Assembly: GCA_910575755.1 (NCBI GenBank)
Contig: CAJTFO010000006.1
Location: 52,349 to 113,138 of the forward strand
DNA length: 60,790 nucleotides
Direction of reading: 5' to 3'
Source of the DNA: Desulfovibrionaceae bacterium
Lineage (GTDB): Bacteria; Desulfobacterota; Desulfovibrionia; Desulfovibrionales; Desulfovibrionaceae
Position 1 is the first letter of the stretch, and every line of letters starts with the position of its first letter. Below the pieces are notes generated by a model. That model did no database searches. It had not been told where the DNA came from and was given only the letters and a program-made list of their open reading frames with translations. The position numbers were made by a program, and so were the translations under genes. Below, one piece after another: positions 26,767 through 36,633 of the stretch.

Positions 26767-27192
26767 AGCAGTGCCCCCTGAGTAAAAAAAGTTGTGCGCC
26801 ACACATTGTTTGGCGCTGGCCATCGTGGAACAGAAACTTCCGTACAGGCAAAGGGGTGGAAGGGCATGCGCCAGACAAGGCTTCGGGTCCGCGCATGACC
26901 GCACCTATCCTCCGTCACGGTCGCGGTTGATACCGTCTTCTGTTTTGCGAATGATGTCAATGTATTTGACCGGCTCTCCCCCTGTGAATCAATGTCCTGT
27001 GCATCTGTATTCAGGAAATTCCAGATGATAAAAGAGGCATTCACCCTTTCAATAACATCAAAAGGGTGAATGCCTCCGTATGAGGGGTGTCAGTGACAAT
27101 GTCCTAAATCATTTCTTCGGTGTATGCTTTTTTGTCGATTGCTGTATTTTTCGTCATTGTCGCCGGCCAGAAAGCCCATACGATGTGCGTTT
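26767..27192. other. 426-bp non-coding gap with operon terminator
   Basis: No credible gene. It holds the leader of the flavoprotein gene on one side and, at 27034-27076, the terminator of the long minus-strand transporter operon. I see no further structured feature. Confidence 0.6.
27034..27076 (-). terminator. Strong terminator of the TTT/amidohydrolase operon
   Basis: A perfect 16-bp stem (27034-27049 with 27061-27076, arms GAGGCATTCACCCTTT) has an 11-nt loop. On the minus strand it is followed by TTTTATC. Confidence 0.85.
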
Positions 27193-29202
27193 CTAGAACA
27201 GCATTCCCTGCGGCGGCTGCATGCGCAGCAGAAGACCGAAGCAGCAGTATTCAACGAGCAGACAGCAGACGGAAAATGCGCCCACCTTGGCGCATGCGGC
27301 GGCTGTGACCGGCGTGCGGCCCACGCAAAAAACACCGTAGGCGGTCATGAGCAGCACGCCGATGAAGCAGGCGGAATAAAATCCCAACAGTTGAATGACA
27401 AAATAGGTGCCGAGAAGAATGAGGCTGTAGAGCACCACATGCCGCCGCGCCTCACGGGTGATGGTTTGCTCTGTCTCAGGTTGTGTCTGCGGCCTGAAGA
27501 AATCACTGCAGCAGATAAGAAAAGACAGGGCGAGCATGGCGGAACTTACCCACAAGGGAAAGATGCGCGGCGTGGGCGCGAGTTTCAGGGCTTCCCAAAG
27601 ATAGCCCGCGCTCACAAGGCCGATGACGAACACCAGCCAGAAGGCGTAGCTCCGCAGACAGGCGGTTGAAAAGACGGCGGCCGGCGCCTGCGCTTCGCGC
27701 TGCCGTTTGCGGTTGAGCAGCCACGGCAGGCCCAGCGCCATGAGGCAGGCTGCAATGAAAAACATGGACAAGGGGGAGAAAAGCAGCAGATCAGCCAGTG
27801 TTGTGTTGCCCTGCGCGCGCATCATGGTTGTGACAAGAGATTCTTCGATAATCGGGCCGAGCACAAGGCCCAGGGCAATGGCCGCGGGCATGACGCGCCC
27901 TTTCAGCATCAGCCATGCCCCGATGCCCGAAGCGATCATGACCAGCACATCAAACATGCTGCTGCGCAGGGCATACGCGCCGCATATGGAAAGAGAAATG
28001 ACCGCCGGGATAATGTAGAGCTTGGGCACGTCAAGAATGCGCGTGCAAACCTTGGCCAGAATAAAGCCTACGAGAATCATGGCAAAATTGGCGATCAGCA
28101 TGCTGATAATGAATGTATAGGCCAGGTCCGGATGCATTTCCATGAGCTGCGGGCCGGGCGTGATGCCCTGCGCCATAAGGCCGCCGGCCAGCACCGCCGC
28201 CGTCGCGCTGCCCGGTATGCCCAGCGAGAGCAGCGGCACAAGAGCCCCGCCGACGCTGGCGTTATTGGCGCTTTCCGGCACAATGACGCCTTCAGGAACG
28301 CCGGTGCCGAAGCGATCGGGATGTTTGTCCCAGCGTTTCACTTCATTATAGGCGACAATGGAAGCCACATTGCCTCCCGCACCGGGCAGCGCGCCGATGA
28401 AAGTGCCCAGCGAAGACGAAAAGCAAAGCTTTTTGAGATTGCCGAAAATGGCTCCCAGCGCCGCGCGGAACGCGCCCGCTTTTTTGGCGTAGGCGGCAAT
28501 GAACTCATCCTTGCTTTCGAGAATGCTCAACATCTGCGAAATGGAGAACAGGCCGATCATGACGGCCACCATGTCAAGGCCCTGCACAAGCGCGTAAGAG
28601 CCAAAGGTAAATCTGGCCGTGGCGGTGGAAGGGTCAAGGCCCACTGTACTGATGGCCAGCCCGATGGCCCCGCCGAGCAGACCTTTCATTACCTGCCCCG
28701 GAAACATGGAACTGAGCGTGGTCAGGCCGAAAATACCCATCCAGAAAAAGGCTTCCGAGCCGAATTCCAGCGCCGCCAGAGAGAGCGGCTCAAAAAAGAA
28801 CAGCAGAACAAGTGTGCCGAAAATGCCGCCGAAGGCCGAGGCCAGCAAGGCCAGATACAGGGCCTCTTCAGCTTTGCCCTTGCGCGTCATGGGGTAGCCG
28901 TCAAATGCCGTCGCCATAGCTGCGGGCTGTCCGGGCGTGTTGATGAGTATGGCGGAGTTGGCGCCGCCGTACATGGCCCCGCAAAAGACCGCTCCAAGCC
29001 CGATGAAGGCTGTGGTTGTGGGCATGGCGAAGGTGAACGGCACAAAAAGCGCCACGGAAGTCACTGTGGATATGCCGGGCAGCATGCCGCCGATGATGCC
29101 CACCAGCAGCCCCACGAGCAGAATGAGCATATTCATGGGCTGACATGTTTCCAATACACCGGCAAACAGCATGCTGGCGATGGAGACGGACTCAACATCC
29201 AT
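27193..29202 (-). CDS. TTT transporter membrane subunit, TctA-TctB fusion (copy 1)
   Basis: This 669-residue fusion starts MDVESVSIASMLFAG behind AGGAGG. TctA covers about residues 1-500 with GIIGGMLPGISTVTSVALFVPFTF, GAMYGGANSAILINTPGQPAAMATAFDGYP and the second half repeat GALPGAGGNVASIVAYNEVKRW...PESANNASVGGALVPLLSLGIPGSATAAVL. The TctB-like small subunit is fused at about 515-665 with four membrane segments. Tripartite tricarboxylate transporters import carboxylates with a periplasmic TctC. It overlaps the upstream M20 gene by 11 bases. A homologous fusion lies at 34573 in the same operon. Confidence 0.92.
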   Translation of the reverse strand: MDVESVSIASMLFAGVLETCQPMNMLILLVGLLVGIIGGMLPGISTVTSVALFVPFTFAMPTTTAFIGLGAVFCGAMYGGANSAILINTPGQPAAMATAFDGYPMTRKGKAEEALYLALLASAFGGIFGTLVLLFFFEPLSLAALEFGSEAFFWMGIFGLTTLSSMFPGQVMKGLLGGAIGLAISTVGLDPSTATARFTFGSYALVQGLDMVAVMIGLFSISQMLSILESKDEFIAAYAKKAGAFRAALGAIFGNLKKLCFSSSLGTFIGALPGAGGNVASIVAYNEVKRWDKHPDRFGTGVPEGVIVPESANNASVGGALVPLLSLGIPGSATAAVLAGGLMAQGITPGPQLMEMHPDLAYTFIISMLIANFAMILVGFILAKVCTRILDVPKLYIIPAVISLSICGAYALRSSMFDVLVMIASGIGAWLMLKGRVMPAAIALGLVLGPIIEESLVTTMMRAQGNTTLADLLLFSPLSMFFIAACLMALGLPWLLNRKRQREAQAPAAVFSTACLRSYAFWLVFVIGLVSAGYLWEALKLAPTPRIFPLWVSSAMLALSFLICCSDFFRPQTQPETEQTITREARRHVVLYSLILLGTYFVIQLLGFYSACFIGVLLMTAYGVFCVGRTPVTAAACAKVGAFSVCCLLVEYCCFGLLLRMQPPQGMLF

Positions 29203-30460
29203 TATTTTCCTCCTTGTGATGCAGGGGCGGTTGCCCGTGAATAGCCGCTTGCGGTTCCCGCACATGATCCGCATGAAAGGCGGCCATGCGCAGACGCAGC
29301 GATGCGTCCGCAAGAACGGCGTATCCGGTGACAGCCAGGGCGGTTGCGGCTTCCAGCATGGAAGCGAATGCCGCATCCGTGGCGCATGCCTCGGCGAAAT
29401 GTCGTGAGTGCAGGGGAACGGTTGCACCGCAGCCCACGCTGAAAAATGGGTGGATGCACGGCAGCGCATAGCTGACGTCGCCGGCGTCGGTAGAAATGGG
29501 CATTTCCGGCGCTTCCGACAGATATGCGACGCCGGCGTGGCGCAGAGCCGCGGCATACGTCTCAAGCAGGGGTTCGGAGAAGCGCAGATCCGCCACCGGA
29601 GGCGACCCGAAGGCCACATGCGTTTCGCAGCCGGTAGCCTGGCCGCCGCTGGTCAGCGCGGCGCGAACCCTTTCAATAAATTCATTCAGCAGCGCGCGGC
29701 TGGGAGCTCGAATCTGCAGACTGGCCGCGGCATGTTCGGGAATGGTGTTGACCAGCGTTCCCCCGCTTGTGAGGATGGCGTTCATGCGGCAGCCGTCCTT
29801 AAGCTGCTGGTAGAGGGCATTGCAGGCATTGAGCCCCAGAATGGCTGCGTTGAGCGCATTTCTTCCCTCGTGCGGCGCCGCTCCGGCATGTGCCGCCACG
29901 CCCTGCCACTGGGCGTTCAGAACCGCCCGCGCCAGTACGGGAACGCGCAAAATGTCGCGGTTGGCCGCATGGGCCATAAGCGCGGCATCGGCATGGTCGA
30001 AAAGACCTGCCTTGAGGCAGCGCAGCTTTCCGCCTGCGTCCGGCACGACGGATTCTTCCGCGGGAGTGCCCACAACCTGGATTTCACCGGGAGCGCCGCA
30101 ACGCGCAAGCGCGGTCGCGGCCAGCGCAGAGGCGACCCCCGAAAGGCTGTGTCCGCAGGCATGCCCGATTTCCGGCAGCGCGTCATATTCCGCCATGAAA
30201 ATGCAGCGACCGTCATCAGGGGAGAAGACGCCGCTTTTTGCAAAAAAGGCGGTCGGCATGTCGGCAACGCCGCGCTGTACGGTGAAGCCGTGTTCGCCAA
30301 GCCAGTCGCCAAGCAGGGCGCTGGCAAGATGTTCCTGATAGCCTGTTTCGGGGTTGGTATGGATGCGATGCCACAGGGGGTGGATACGTTTGCCCAGTTC
30401 CTGTACCGCGTTTCGCAGATCCTGACAGACGAAAACCGACGGGAGAGCCTGCTTTGTCAT
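29192..30460 (-). CDS. M20 family amidohydrolase (AbgB/HipO-like)
   Basis: This 422-residue protein is related to aminobenzoyl-glutamate and hippurate hydrolases. Metal and catalytic motifs are AEYDALPEIGHACGHSLSG, GTPAEES and a late His in VPLHSRHF. NAQWQGVAAHAGAAPHEGRNAL is the dimerisation/lid segment. It would cleave the amide bond of an N-acyl amino acid or similar. No signal peptide, so it acts on imported substrate. Three bases separate it from the upstream carbamoylase-like gene, and it overlaps the transporter gene below, so tight co-expression is expected. Confidence 0.85.
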   Translation of the reverse strand: MTKQALPSVFVCQDLRNAVQELGKRIHPLWHRIHTNPETGYQEHLASALLGDWLGEHGFTVQRGVADMPTAFFAKSGVFSPDDGRCIFMAEYDALPEIGHACGHSLSGVASALAATALARCGAPGEIQVVGTPAEESVVPDAGGKLRCLKAGLFDHADAALMAHAANRDILRVPVLARAVLNAQWQGVAAHAGAAPHEGRNALNAAILGLNACNALYQQLKDGCRMNAILTSGGTLVNTIPEHAAASLQIRAPSRALLNEFIERVRAALTSGGQATGCETHVAFGSPPVADLRFSEPLLETYAAALRHAGVAYLSEAPEMPISTDAGDVSYALPCIHPFFSVGCGATVPLHSRHFAEACATDAAFASMLEAATALAVTGYAVLADASLRLRMAAFHADHVREPQAAIHGQPPLHHKEENNGC

Positions 30461-30463
30461 ACC

Positions 30464-31696
30464 TCAGGCCCCCAGCGTCTTCAGGGTGTCGCGCAGTGTG
30501 GCGCAGGCCAGCGCCATGTCCTCTTCCCGAACGCATTCCTCAGGCTGATGGCTTATGCCGTCGACACTGCGGACGAAAAGCATGGCTGACGGCATGACGC
30601 GCGCCATGTTCATGCAGTCATGCCCCGCACCGCTCTGCATGTCCATGCTGCGGGCGTTCAGGCGCGCGCAGGTTTGCCGCAGGATAGTCTGAATGCCGCT
30701 GTCCATAGGGACCGGCGCACAGGATTCGGTCAGCAGTATTTCCACCGGAGTGCCGCGCCGGGCCGCGATGGCGTGCAGGGCCTCAGTAAAGGCCTGCCAG
30801 CCCGCTTTCAGATCGTCGTCGTCGGCTGAACGCATTTCGCACTGCAGCACGGCTGTGGCCGGGATGACATTGATGGCGCCGGGCATGACCTTTACCGCCC
30901 CGGTGGTGCCCACCATACCGTACCGGCCCTCAAAGGAACCGGCAATATCACTCAAGGCGATCACTGCTTCGGAGGCCGCCACACAGGCGTCGCGCCGTCC
31001 TTTCATGGGCGTTCCCCCCGCGTGCAGACCTCTGCCCTGAAACTGAATTCTGGCTCTGCGCACGCCCACGATATGGGTTATCACCCCAAGGGGCAGGCCG
31101 GCGTCTTCCAGCGTCGGCCCCTGATCCATGTGCAGTTCCACAAAGGCCTTGTAGGCTCCCTCCCGGCAACGGGTGTCGCTCAAGCGCTCCATGTCGCCGT
31201 CAAGTCCGGCCTCACTCATGACCTCGGAGAGAAGCTTGCCATCGCGATCCTTGAGCGTTGACGGCAGGCCGGCATCCGCTAGGCCGCACAGCATCTTGCT
31301 GCCAAGCGTGCTGCATCCGAATCGCGTGGACTCCTCAATCTGAAAGAGAATAAGCTCCAGAGGGTGGCGGCAGCCGCCTGAACGGCCAATGTCCCGAAGT
31401 GCGGCAAGACCGCTCAGGCAGCCAAGTATGCCGTCATAATTGCCCCCGTTAGGCACAGTATCCAGATGCGAACCTGTCGCCACGGCGGGCAGGGCGTCGT
31501 CATGGCCCGGCAGTCTGCCGAAGAGGTTTCCAAAAGCGTCCTGACGAACCACAAGGCCACATTCGCGCATTTTATCCGCAAACCAGGCGCGCGCCGCCCT
31601 GTCCTCGGCGGAAAAGCCCAGTCGCGTCCATCCGCCATTGGGGTCGCGCCCAAAGGACGCCACATCGCGCAGCAGAGATTTTACCAGATCAATCAT
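30464..31696 (-). CDS. Zn-dependent N-carbamoyl amino acid amidohydrolase (AllC/HyuC-like)
   Basis: This is 410 residues from MIDLVKSLLRDVASFGRD (start 31696). It matches the M20 subfamily of allantoate amidohydrolases, ureidopropionases and L-carbamoylases: GWTRLGFSAEDRAAR, GSHLDTVPNGGNYDGILG (His and bridging Asp), QIEESTRFG, ELHMDQGPTLE, GLHAGGTPM and SGAGHDCMNMA. It hydrolyses a ureido or amide group, releasing ammonia and CO2 or an acid. With the following M20 enzyme it should process whatever the two TTT transporters bring in. The exact substrate is unknown. Confidence 0.88.
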   Translation of the reverse strand: MIDLVKSLLRDVASFGRDPNGGWTRLGFSAEDRAARAWFADKMRECGLVVRQDAFGNLFGRLPGHDDALPAVATGSHLDTVPNGGNYDGILGCLSGLAALRDIGRSGGCRHPLELILFQIEESTRFGCSTLGSKMLCGLADAGLPSTLKDRDGKLLSEVMSEAGLDGDMERLSDTRCREGAYKAFVELHMDQGPTLEDAGLPLGVITHIVGVRRARIQFQGRGLHAGGTPMKGRRDACVAASEAVIALSDIAGSFEGRYGMVGTTGAVKVMPGAINVIPATAVLQCEMRSADDDDLKAGWQAFTEALHAIAARRGTPVEILLTESCAPVPMDSGIQTILRQTCARLNARSMDMQSGAGHDCMNMARVMPSAMLFVRSVDGISHQPEECVREEDMALACATLRDTLKTLGA

Positions 31697-31789
31697 GAGT
31701 ATTGCCGTCCATAAAAATTCATAAAACTGTTTTGCCTGATCTGCCGGTACGGCGTGGGAAAAGAAACCGTACCGGCAGACCATATGTCT

Positions 31790-32740
31790 CTACTTGAGGG
31801 ACTGGGCGAGCTTGACAAGTTTACCCGCTTCATCACGGAAATCATCGAACATCTTTTTCACGGCATCGCCATCGGCTATCTTGATGTCATAGCCGCTGTT
31901 CTTCGCCCGCGCGGCCACATCGGGGTCCGAATACACAGCCACAAGCCCGTCGGTGAGACGTTTTTTCACATCCGCCGGCAGACCCTTGGGCGCCAGGATC
32001 AGACGTCCGTTGAACTGTACGATGTCATAGCCCTTTTCGGCGAAGGTGGGCACATCCGACAGCAAGGCGTCGCGTGCGGTGTTGCACACGGCCAGCAGAT
32101 TCAATTTGCTCAGGGCCGGCACAGCCACGCTTTTGACGATCATAAGCGCGTCCACCTGCCCGCCGAGCAGAGCCGCAATGGCCTTGGCGCCGCCGGTATA
32201 GGTGATGAGATTTACCGGAATGCCCAGCGATTTGTATTTGAGCGCCGCCATATGCGAACAGCCCATGGTGTCCGTGGTGGCCACGGAAAGGGTGTTGGGC
32301 TTTTCCCGCGCGGCCGCGATGAATTCTTCCAGTGTATGGAAGCGGGATTTCTTGCGCACGGCAAAAAAGATGTCGTCGGTGGCGAACATGCCAATATAGT
32401 CGAAATCATCCACGGCAAAATTGCCGCTGCCGGAAATCTCCTGAATGATGATGTGCGGATAGGACTGGCTTGCCAGGGTGTATCCGTCCGGCTTCGTGCT
32501 CTTTAACTCGGTAATGCCCACAGCCCCGGAGGCTCCGGGTTTGTACACAAAGGTCAGGGGTTGACCGAACTCCCTGGCAAATTCCTTTTCAATAAGGCGG
32601 ATGACAAGATCAGAGCCGCCCCCCGGGTTGAAAGGAACCACCATCTGTACCGGTTTGTCCGGATAATCCGCGGCGGACGCGCTCAGCGGCAGGCTTGCCA
32701 GCAGAAGCGCGCAGACAAGGCGAAGAATTGAATGCAGCAT
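31790..32740 (-). CDS. TTT solute-binding protein TctC (copy 1)
   Basis: This 316-residue periplasmic protein has a signal peptide MLHSILRLVCALLLASLPLSASA. The Bug/TctC signature is DYPDKPVQMVVPFNPGGGSDLVIRLIEKE. A GASGAVGITELKSTKPDGYT segment and the paired lobes of the family follow, including TYTGGAKAIAALLGGQVDALM. It captures the carboxylate for a TctAB channel. It is 35-45% similar by eye to the copy at 36634, so the two systems probably take related but different ligands. Confidence 0.92.
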   Translation of the reverse strand: MLHSILRLVCALLLASLPLSASAADYPDKPVQMVVPFNPGGGSDLVIRLIEKEFAREFGQPLTFVYKPGASGAVGITELKSTKPDGYTLASQSYPHIIIQEISGSGNFAVDDFDYIGMFATDDIFFAVRKKSRFHTLEEFIAAAREKPNTLSVATTDTMGCSHMAALKYKSLGIPVNLITYTGGAKAIAALLGGQVDALMIVKSVAVPALSKLNLLAVCNTARDALLSDVPTFAEKGYDIVQFNGRLILAPKGLPADVKKRLTDGLVAVYSDPDVAARAKNSGYDIKIADGDAVKKMFDDFRDEAGKLVKLAQSLK

Positions 32741-32821
32741 GCTTGTTGACCTCCGAATAAAATTGACTCAAGGGCGCGGGGCACTCGCCGGCCCCGTCGC
32801 CCCTCCGGTTTCTGGGAAAGC

Positions 32822-34462
32822 TTACTTCACCACCATATGCAGCGCATCTTCCATGCCCTGATCGGCAATATAGTCGATACCCGTGGCCTCGGCCGTCTCC
32901 CTGTTGGCCGCGGCGATGTCGTTGCGGCTCAGACAGTCGACACGGAACTTGCGCGCGCCGGCCATGTGCAGTTGCAAACCCGCACCCAGCCTGTCGCACA
33001 TTGTCCACATGGCCACGGCTCCCAGCGGCAGGCGCGTCACCTCTTCCGCGCCAAGACGTTCGCGCAGCGCGGCGTATCCGGCGAAAATGGCTTCCGGGGT
33101 CATGCCGAGTTCCGCGACGCTCTTGGGCAGCGAGTCCCATGAACCGTTCACGGCAGCCTTGCGTTCGGGATAGAGCGCCCCTTCGATATTACAGCCGAGG
33201 AACGCGGGAACCATGAACACCCGCGACATGCACACCGCCTTGACATACGGCGCGCCAAGGGCAAGGGCCTTGAATGCCTGGCTGGGTCTGGCCAGACCGC
33301 CGCCGACGGCCAGGTCTGCCACTTGTTTGCCGGCCTTTGCCCGCGCTTCGGCCAGGCGGTGGGCCATAGCATGCAGAAATACCGAGGGAACGCCCCACTG
33401 ATCCATGACATCCACAGGGCTCATGCCGGTTCCGCCCCCGGAACCGTCGATAGTGAACAGCTCAAAGCCGAGTTCCGAAGCAATGCGGATGCCCAGCGCC
33501 ACCTCAGGCGCGCCGAACGCGCCGGTTTTGAGCGCAAAGCGCGTAGCCCCCAGTTCCTTGAGGCCATCGCGCTGCCGGGCCATCTCTTCCTGAACCGCGT
33601 CAGGTTCGCTGAAGCCCGTGTAGGCCATGCTGGTATAGCGGGTGAAATGCGGCAGACGCCCTTCCTGGAAGGCGCGGGCCACTTCCGGGTCTTCGGGGTC
33701 CGGGCGCAGGCAGTAACTGCGGCTTTTCATGAAACGGGCAAAGTCGAGGGATGTGATGCGGCCCTCGCCGTTGAGCGGCTTGGCGCCCTGGCCCCACTTG
33801 AATTCGATGCAGACCTTGTCGCCATAGACGCGGGCGACGTAATCTCCCACGCCGTTGTGCGCGTCATTGGGGTTAAGCTGCACAAAGAGCACGCCGTTGC
33901 CGTCGTGGTAGCGCAAATAGCTGGCAATGCGGCGATCCAGGTCAGGCAGGGCCTTGATGCTGCCATCCTTGTTGAAAACCGTCCTGGTGTCGCCACCGCC
34001 CACATTTTCGCCAATGACAAGGGGTATGCCGCAGAGGGCCGCGCCCACGGCAAAGCTGTCCCAGTACTTGTCAACCACGGGATTGCGGCTCAGTGCGCCC
34101 AGAACGAACGGAAAACGGCAGGGCCAGGCCGCATGGCTGCCGAGATGCGTGGCAATGACGGCATCGGTGTAGGTGACATCGCCCGAAGCGGCCTGTTCAG
34201 CGTCAAGACCTTCCGCGCCGAAAACCCGGCCACGGATGCGCAACGCGTTATAGGATACGCCCTGCGGCGCGGTATTGTCGCTGCCCAGCGAAGCGTTGCC
34301 GTAATTTTGCGGAATGAGCGTCCTGCGCCCCAGCAGAGAGCTGAGCCAGGTTTCGCACTTGCCCTGGCAGTCCACACGGCAAAAGCTGCACAACCCTGAT
34401 TCGCACGGTGTTCCCCTGTTGACCGCGCCTATTTTTTCGTTGCTTTTGTCGGCAAATCCCAT
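32822..34462 (-). CDS. FMN-binding glutamate synthase-family protein
   Basis: This 546-residue protein has a Cys cluster at residues 20-37 (CESGLCSFCRVDCQGKC), probably an Fe-S site. The GltB FMN/synthase TIM barrel follows: EFKWGQGAKPLNGEGRI, FTIDGSGGGTGMSPVDVMDQWG and GGLARPSQAFKALALGAPYVK. The glutaminase domain and the late GXGXG structural domain of full GltB are missing. Archaeal-type or stand-alone GltB2 relatives share this form. In this operon it probably uses the amino group or glutamate set free by the amidohydrolases. Its reaction is not established. Confidence 0.85.
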   Translation of the reverse strand: MGFADKSNEKIGAVNRGTPCESGLCSFCRVDCQGKCETWLSSLLGRRTLIPQNYGNASLGSDNTAPQGVSYNALRIRGRVFGAEGLDAEQAASGDVTYTDAVIATHLGSHAAWPCRFPFVLGALSRNPVVDKYWDSFAVGAALCGIPLVIGENVGGGDTRTVFNKDGSIKALPDLDRRIASYLRYHDGNGVLFVQLNPNDAHNGVGDYVARVYGDKVCIEFKWGQGAKPLNGEGRITSLDFARFMKSRSYCLRPDPEDPEVARAFQEGRLPHFTRYTSMAYTGFSEPDAVQEEMARQRDGLKELGATRFALKTGAFGAPEVALGIRIASELGFELFTIDGSGGGTGMSPVDVMDQWGVPSVFLHAMAHRLAEARAKAGKQVADLAVGGGLARPSQAFKALALGAPYVKAVCMSRVFMVPAFLGCNIEGALYPERKAAVNGSWDSLPKSVAELGMTPEAIFAGYAALRERLGAEEVTRLPLGAVAMWTMCDRLGAGLQLHMAGARKFRVDCLSRNDIAAANRETAEATGIDYIADQGMEDALHMVVK

Positions 34463-34572
34463 GTCTTCCTCCGAAGTTGTCTGTTAGTTATAAGGTTACG
34501 GCGCAGATATTTCGCTCCGCTGTTCAGCCCCGGCTGTCTGCGTTTTTGTGTTGTACGAAAGCCGCTCTCAGT

Positions 34573-36558
34573 TCAGAGCAGGAAGCCCGTGGGCGTCTGT
34601 ACACCCATGAGCAGGCGGAAGCATCCGTATTCCACGATTGTCAGCAGAAGCGTGTAGCCCAGCACAAAGGCAAAGCCGCGCCAGTCACATTTACGTTTCG
34701 TAAGGCCGAATACGCCGTAGGCGGTCATGGCGCCTGTACCTGAAAAGAGAGCCGTATAAAATCCCAGCGGCTCAATGAGCAGGTAGGCCATGACCATGAT
34801 GCCGAGGTAGATGCCGATATTTCCCAGAGCGCCACAGGAAGGCAACGCCCGGCCCTTGGGCGCGCTCTGAAAGGCCTGCATGCCCATGATGAAGACCCCA
34901 AGGCCGATGATGGAAGCATAGACGGCCTGGGGAAAGTAGCTGGAAACGCCTGTCAGTTCGCGGGACTGGTTGAAAAAGAATATGCCGCCGAGTGTGATGA
35001 GCAATACCACCCAGAAGTCGTAGCGCCCAAGACAGGCCGCCGACAGTCTGGGCCGGCGCACAATGCCCGCCGCGCGCTCCTTGCGGTGCGTGAGCCAGAG
35101 GGGAATGATCACAGCCAGAACGCACGCCGCCATGAATACCGCCGCCATAGGCGAAAACACCAGCAAATCCGCCAGAGAATCCTTGGCCTGGGCGCGATAG
35201 CAGGTGACAATGAGGTTTTCTTCAATGATTCTTCCAAGCACCAGGCCCAGAGCGATGGCTGCGGGCATGATATGCGCCTTGAGCAGCACATAGGCGATGG
35301 CGCCGGAAACAATCATGAGCATGACGTCGAACATGCTGTTGCGCAGGGCATAGGCGCCAAGAAAGGAGATGGAAATGACGGCCGGAATGATGAGCAGCTT
35401 GGGCACATCAAGGATGCGCGTACAGATGCGCACCAGCAGGTAACCTATGAACAGCATGCCGATATTGGCGAGGATCATGCTGACAATGAAGGCGTAGGCT
35501 ATGTCAGGATTTTTTTCCATGAGCTGGGGGCCTGGCGTGAGGCCCTGCGCCATGAGGCCGCCGGCAAGCACAGCGGCCGCGGCGCTGCCGGGGATGCCGA
35601 GAGAAAGCAGGGGCACCAGCGAACCGCCCACGCTGGCGTTATTGGCGCTTTCCGGCACGAGTATGCCTTCGATGGCGCCCTGTCCGTAACGGTCAGGATT
35701 TTTGTCCCAGCGTTTGGCCTCATTGTAGGAGACCAGCGCGGCCACGCTGCCGCCGGCGCCAGGCAGCGCGCCAATGAATGTGCCGATGGCCGAGGCCACT
35801 CCCAGCAGGCGCAGGTGACGCAAAACAGCGATGAGCGCGCGCTTCAGGGCGTGGGCCTGGCGAGCCATGCTTACAATGTAGGTCTCGTTGCTTTCCAGCA
35901 TGACGAACATTTGTGAGACGGAAAAGAGCCCGATCATGAGGGCCACCATATCCAGACCCTGCACCAGCGAAAAAACGTCAAACGTAAAGCGCGGCATGCC
36001 CATGACCGGGTCAAGCCCCACAGTGCCGAGGGCAAGGCCCATAGCGCCGCCGAGCAAGCCCTTGGCGATGTGCCCCGGAAACATGGCCGCCAGAGTGGAA
36101 AGGCCGAACAGGCCCATCCAGAAAAAGGCTTCGGAACCAAAGCTCAGCGCCACTTTCGACAATGGCTCAAAAAAGAGCATGAGAGCGACCACGCCAAAAA
36201 TGCCGCCGAGGGTCGAGGCGAGCAGCGCCACATAGCAGGCTTCTTCAGCGCGCCCCTGCTTGGTGAGCGGATAACCGTCCAGCGAAGTGGCGATGGACCC
36301 CGGCGTGCCGGGCGTGTTGATAAGAATGGCCGCGTTGGCGCCCCCGTACATGGCGCCGCAAAACACGCCGCCCAGGGCAATGAGCGCCATTTCCGGGGAC
36401 ATGGAGAACGTAAAGGGCACAAAGAGGGCCACAGCCGTCACTGTGGTAATGCCAGGCAGCATGCCGCCCACAATGCCGACGAGAAGGCCGATGAACATGA
36501 CCAGCAGATTTTCAGGAACCAGGGCGCTCACAAATCCCTGAACAATAAAATCCAACAT
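34573..36558 (-). CDS. TTT transporter membrane subunit, TctA-TctB fusion (copy 2)
   Basis: This 661-residue homologue of the 27193 protein has the same fused layout. The TctA part has GIVGGMLPGITTVTAVALFVPFTF, AMYGGANAAILINTPGTPGSIATSLDGYPLT and PESANNASVGGSLVPLLSLGIPGSAAAAVL. The C-terminal TctB part covers about residues 515-660. It sits 75 bp after tctC copy 2, with a 28-bp palindrome between. Fusion of the two membrane subunits in both copies suggests one ancestral duplication within this locus. Confidence 0.92.
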   Translation of the reverse strand: MLDFIVQGFVSALVPENLLVMFIGLLVGIVGGMLPGITTVTAVALFVPFTFSMSPEMALIALGGVFCGAMYGGANAAILINTPGTPGSIATSLDGYPLTKQGRAEEACYVALLASTLGGIFGVVALMLFFEPLSKVALSFGSEAFFWMGLFGLSTLAAMFPGHIAKGLLGGAMGLALGTVGLDPVMGMPRFTFDVFSLVQGLDMVALMIGLFSVSQMFVMLESNETYIVSMARQAHALKRALIAVLRHLRLLGVASAIGTFIGALPGAGGSVAALVSYNEAKRWDKNPDRYGQGAIEGILVPESANNASVGGSLVPLLSLGIPGSAAAAVLAGGLMAQGLTPGPQLMEKNPDIAYAFIVSMILANIGMLFIGYLLVRICTRILDVPKLLIIPAVISISFLGAYALRNSMFDVMLMIVSGAIAYVLLKAHIMPAAIALGLVLGRIIEENLIVTCYRAQAKDSLADLLVFSPMAAVFMAACVLAVIIPLWLTHRKERAAGIVRRPRLSAACLGRYDFWVVLLITLGGIFFFNQSRELTGVSSYFPQAVYASIIGLGVFIMGMQAFQSAPKGRALPSCGALGNIGIYLGIMVMAYLLIEPLGFYTALFSGTGAMTAYGVFGLTKRKCDWRGFAFVLGYTLLLTIVEYGCFRLLMGVQTPTGFLL

Positions 36559-36597
36559 GCTGCTTCGCAGGGTAAGAGATGGCTTGCCAATGCGGCT

Positions 36598-36625
36598 ATG
36601 CGGGGCCGGCGCGCCGGCCCCGCAT
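36598..36625 (-). promoter_or_regulatory. 28-bp perfect palindrome between tctC and tctAB copy 2
   Basis: ATGCGGGGCCGGCG and its exact reverse complement abut without a loop. In mRNA this hairpin would protect the upstream tctC message or attenuate tctAB, giving the usual excess of binding protein over channel. Confidence 0.7.
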
Positions 36626-36633
36626 GCAGGTCG

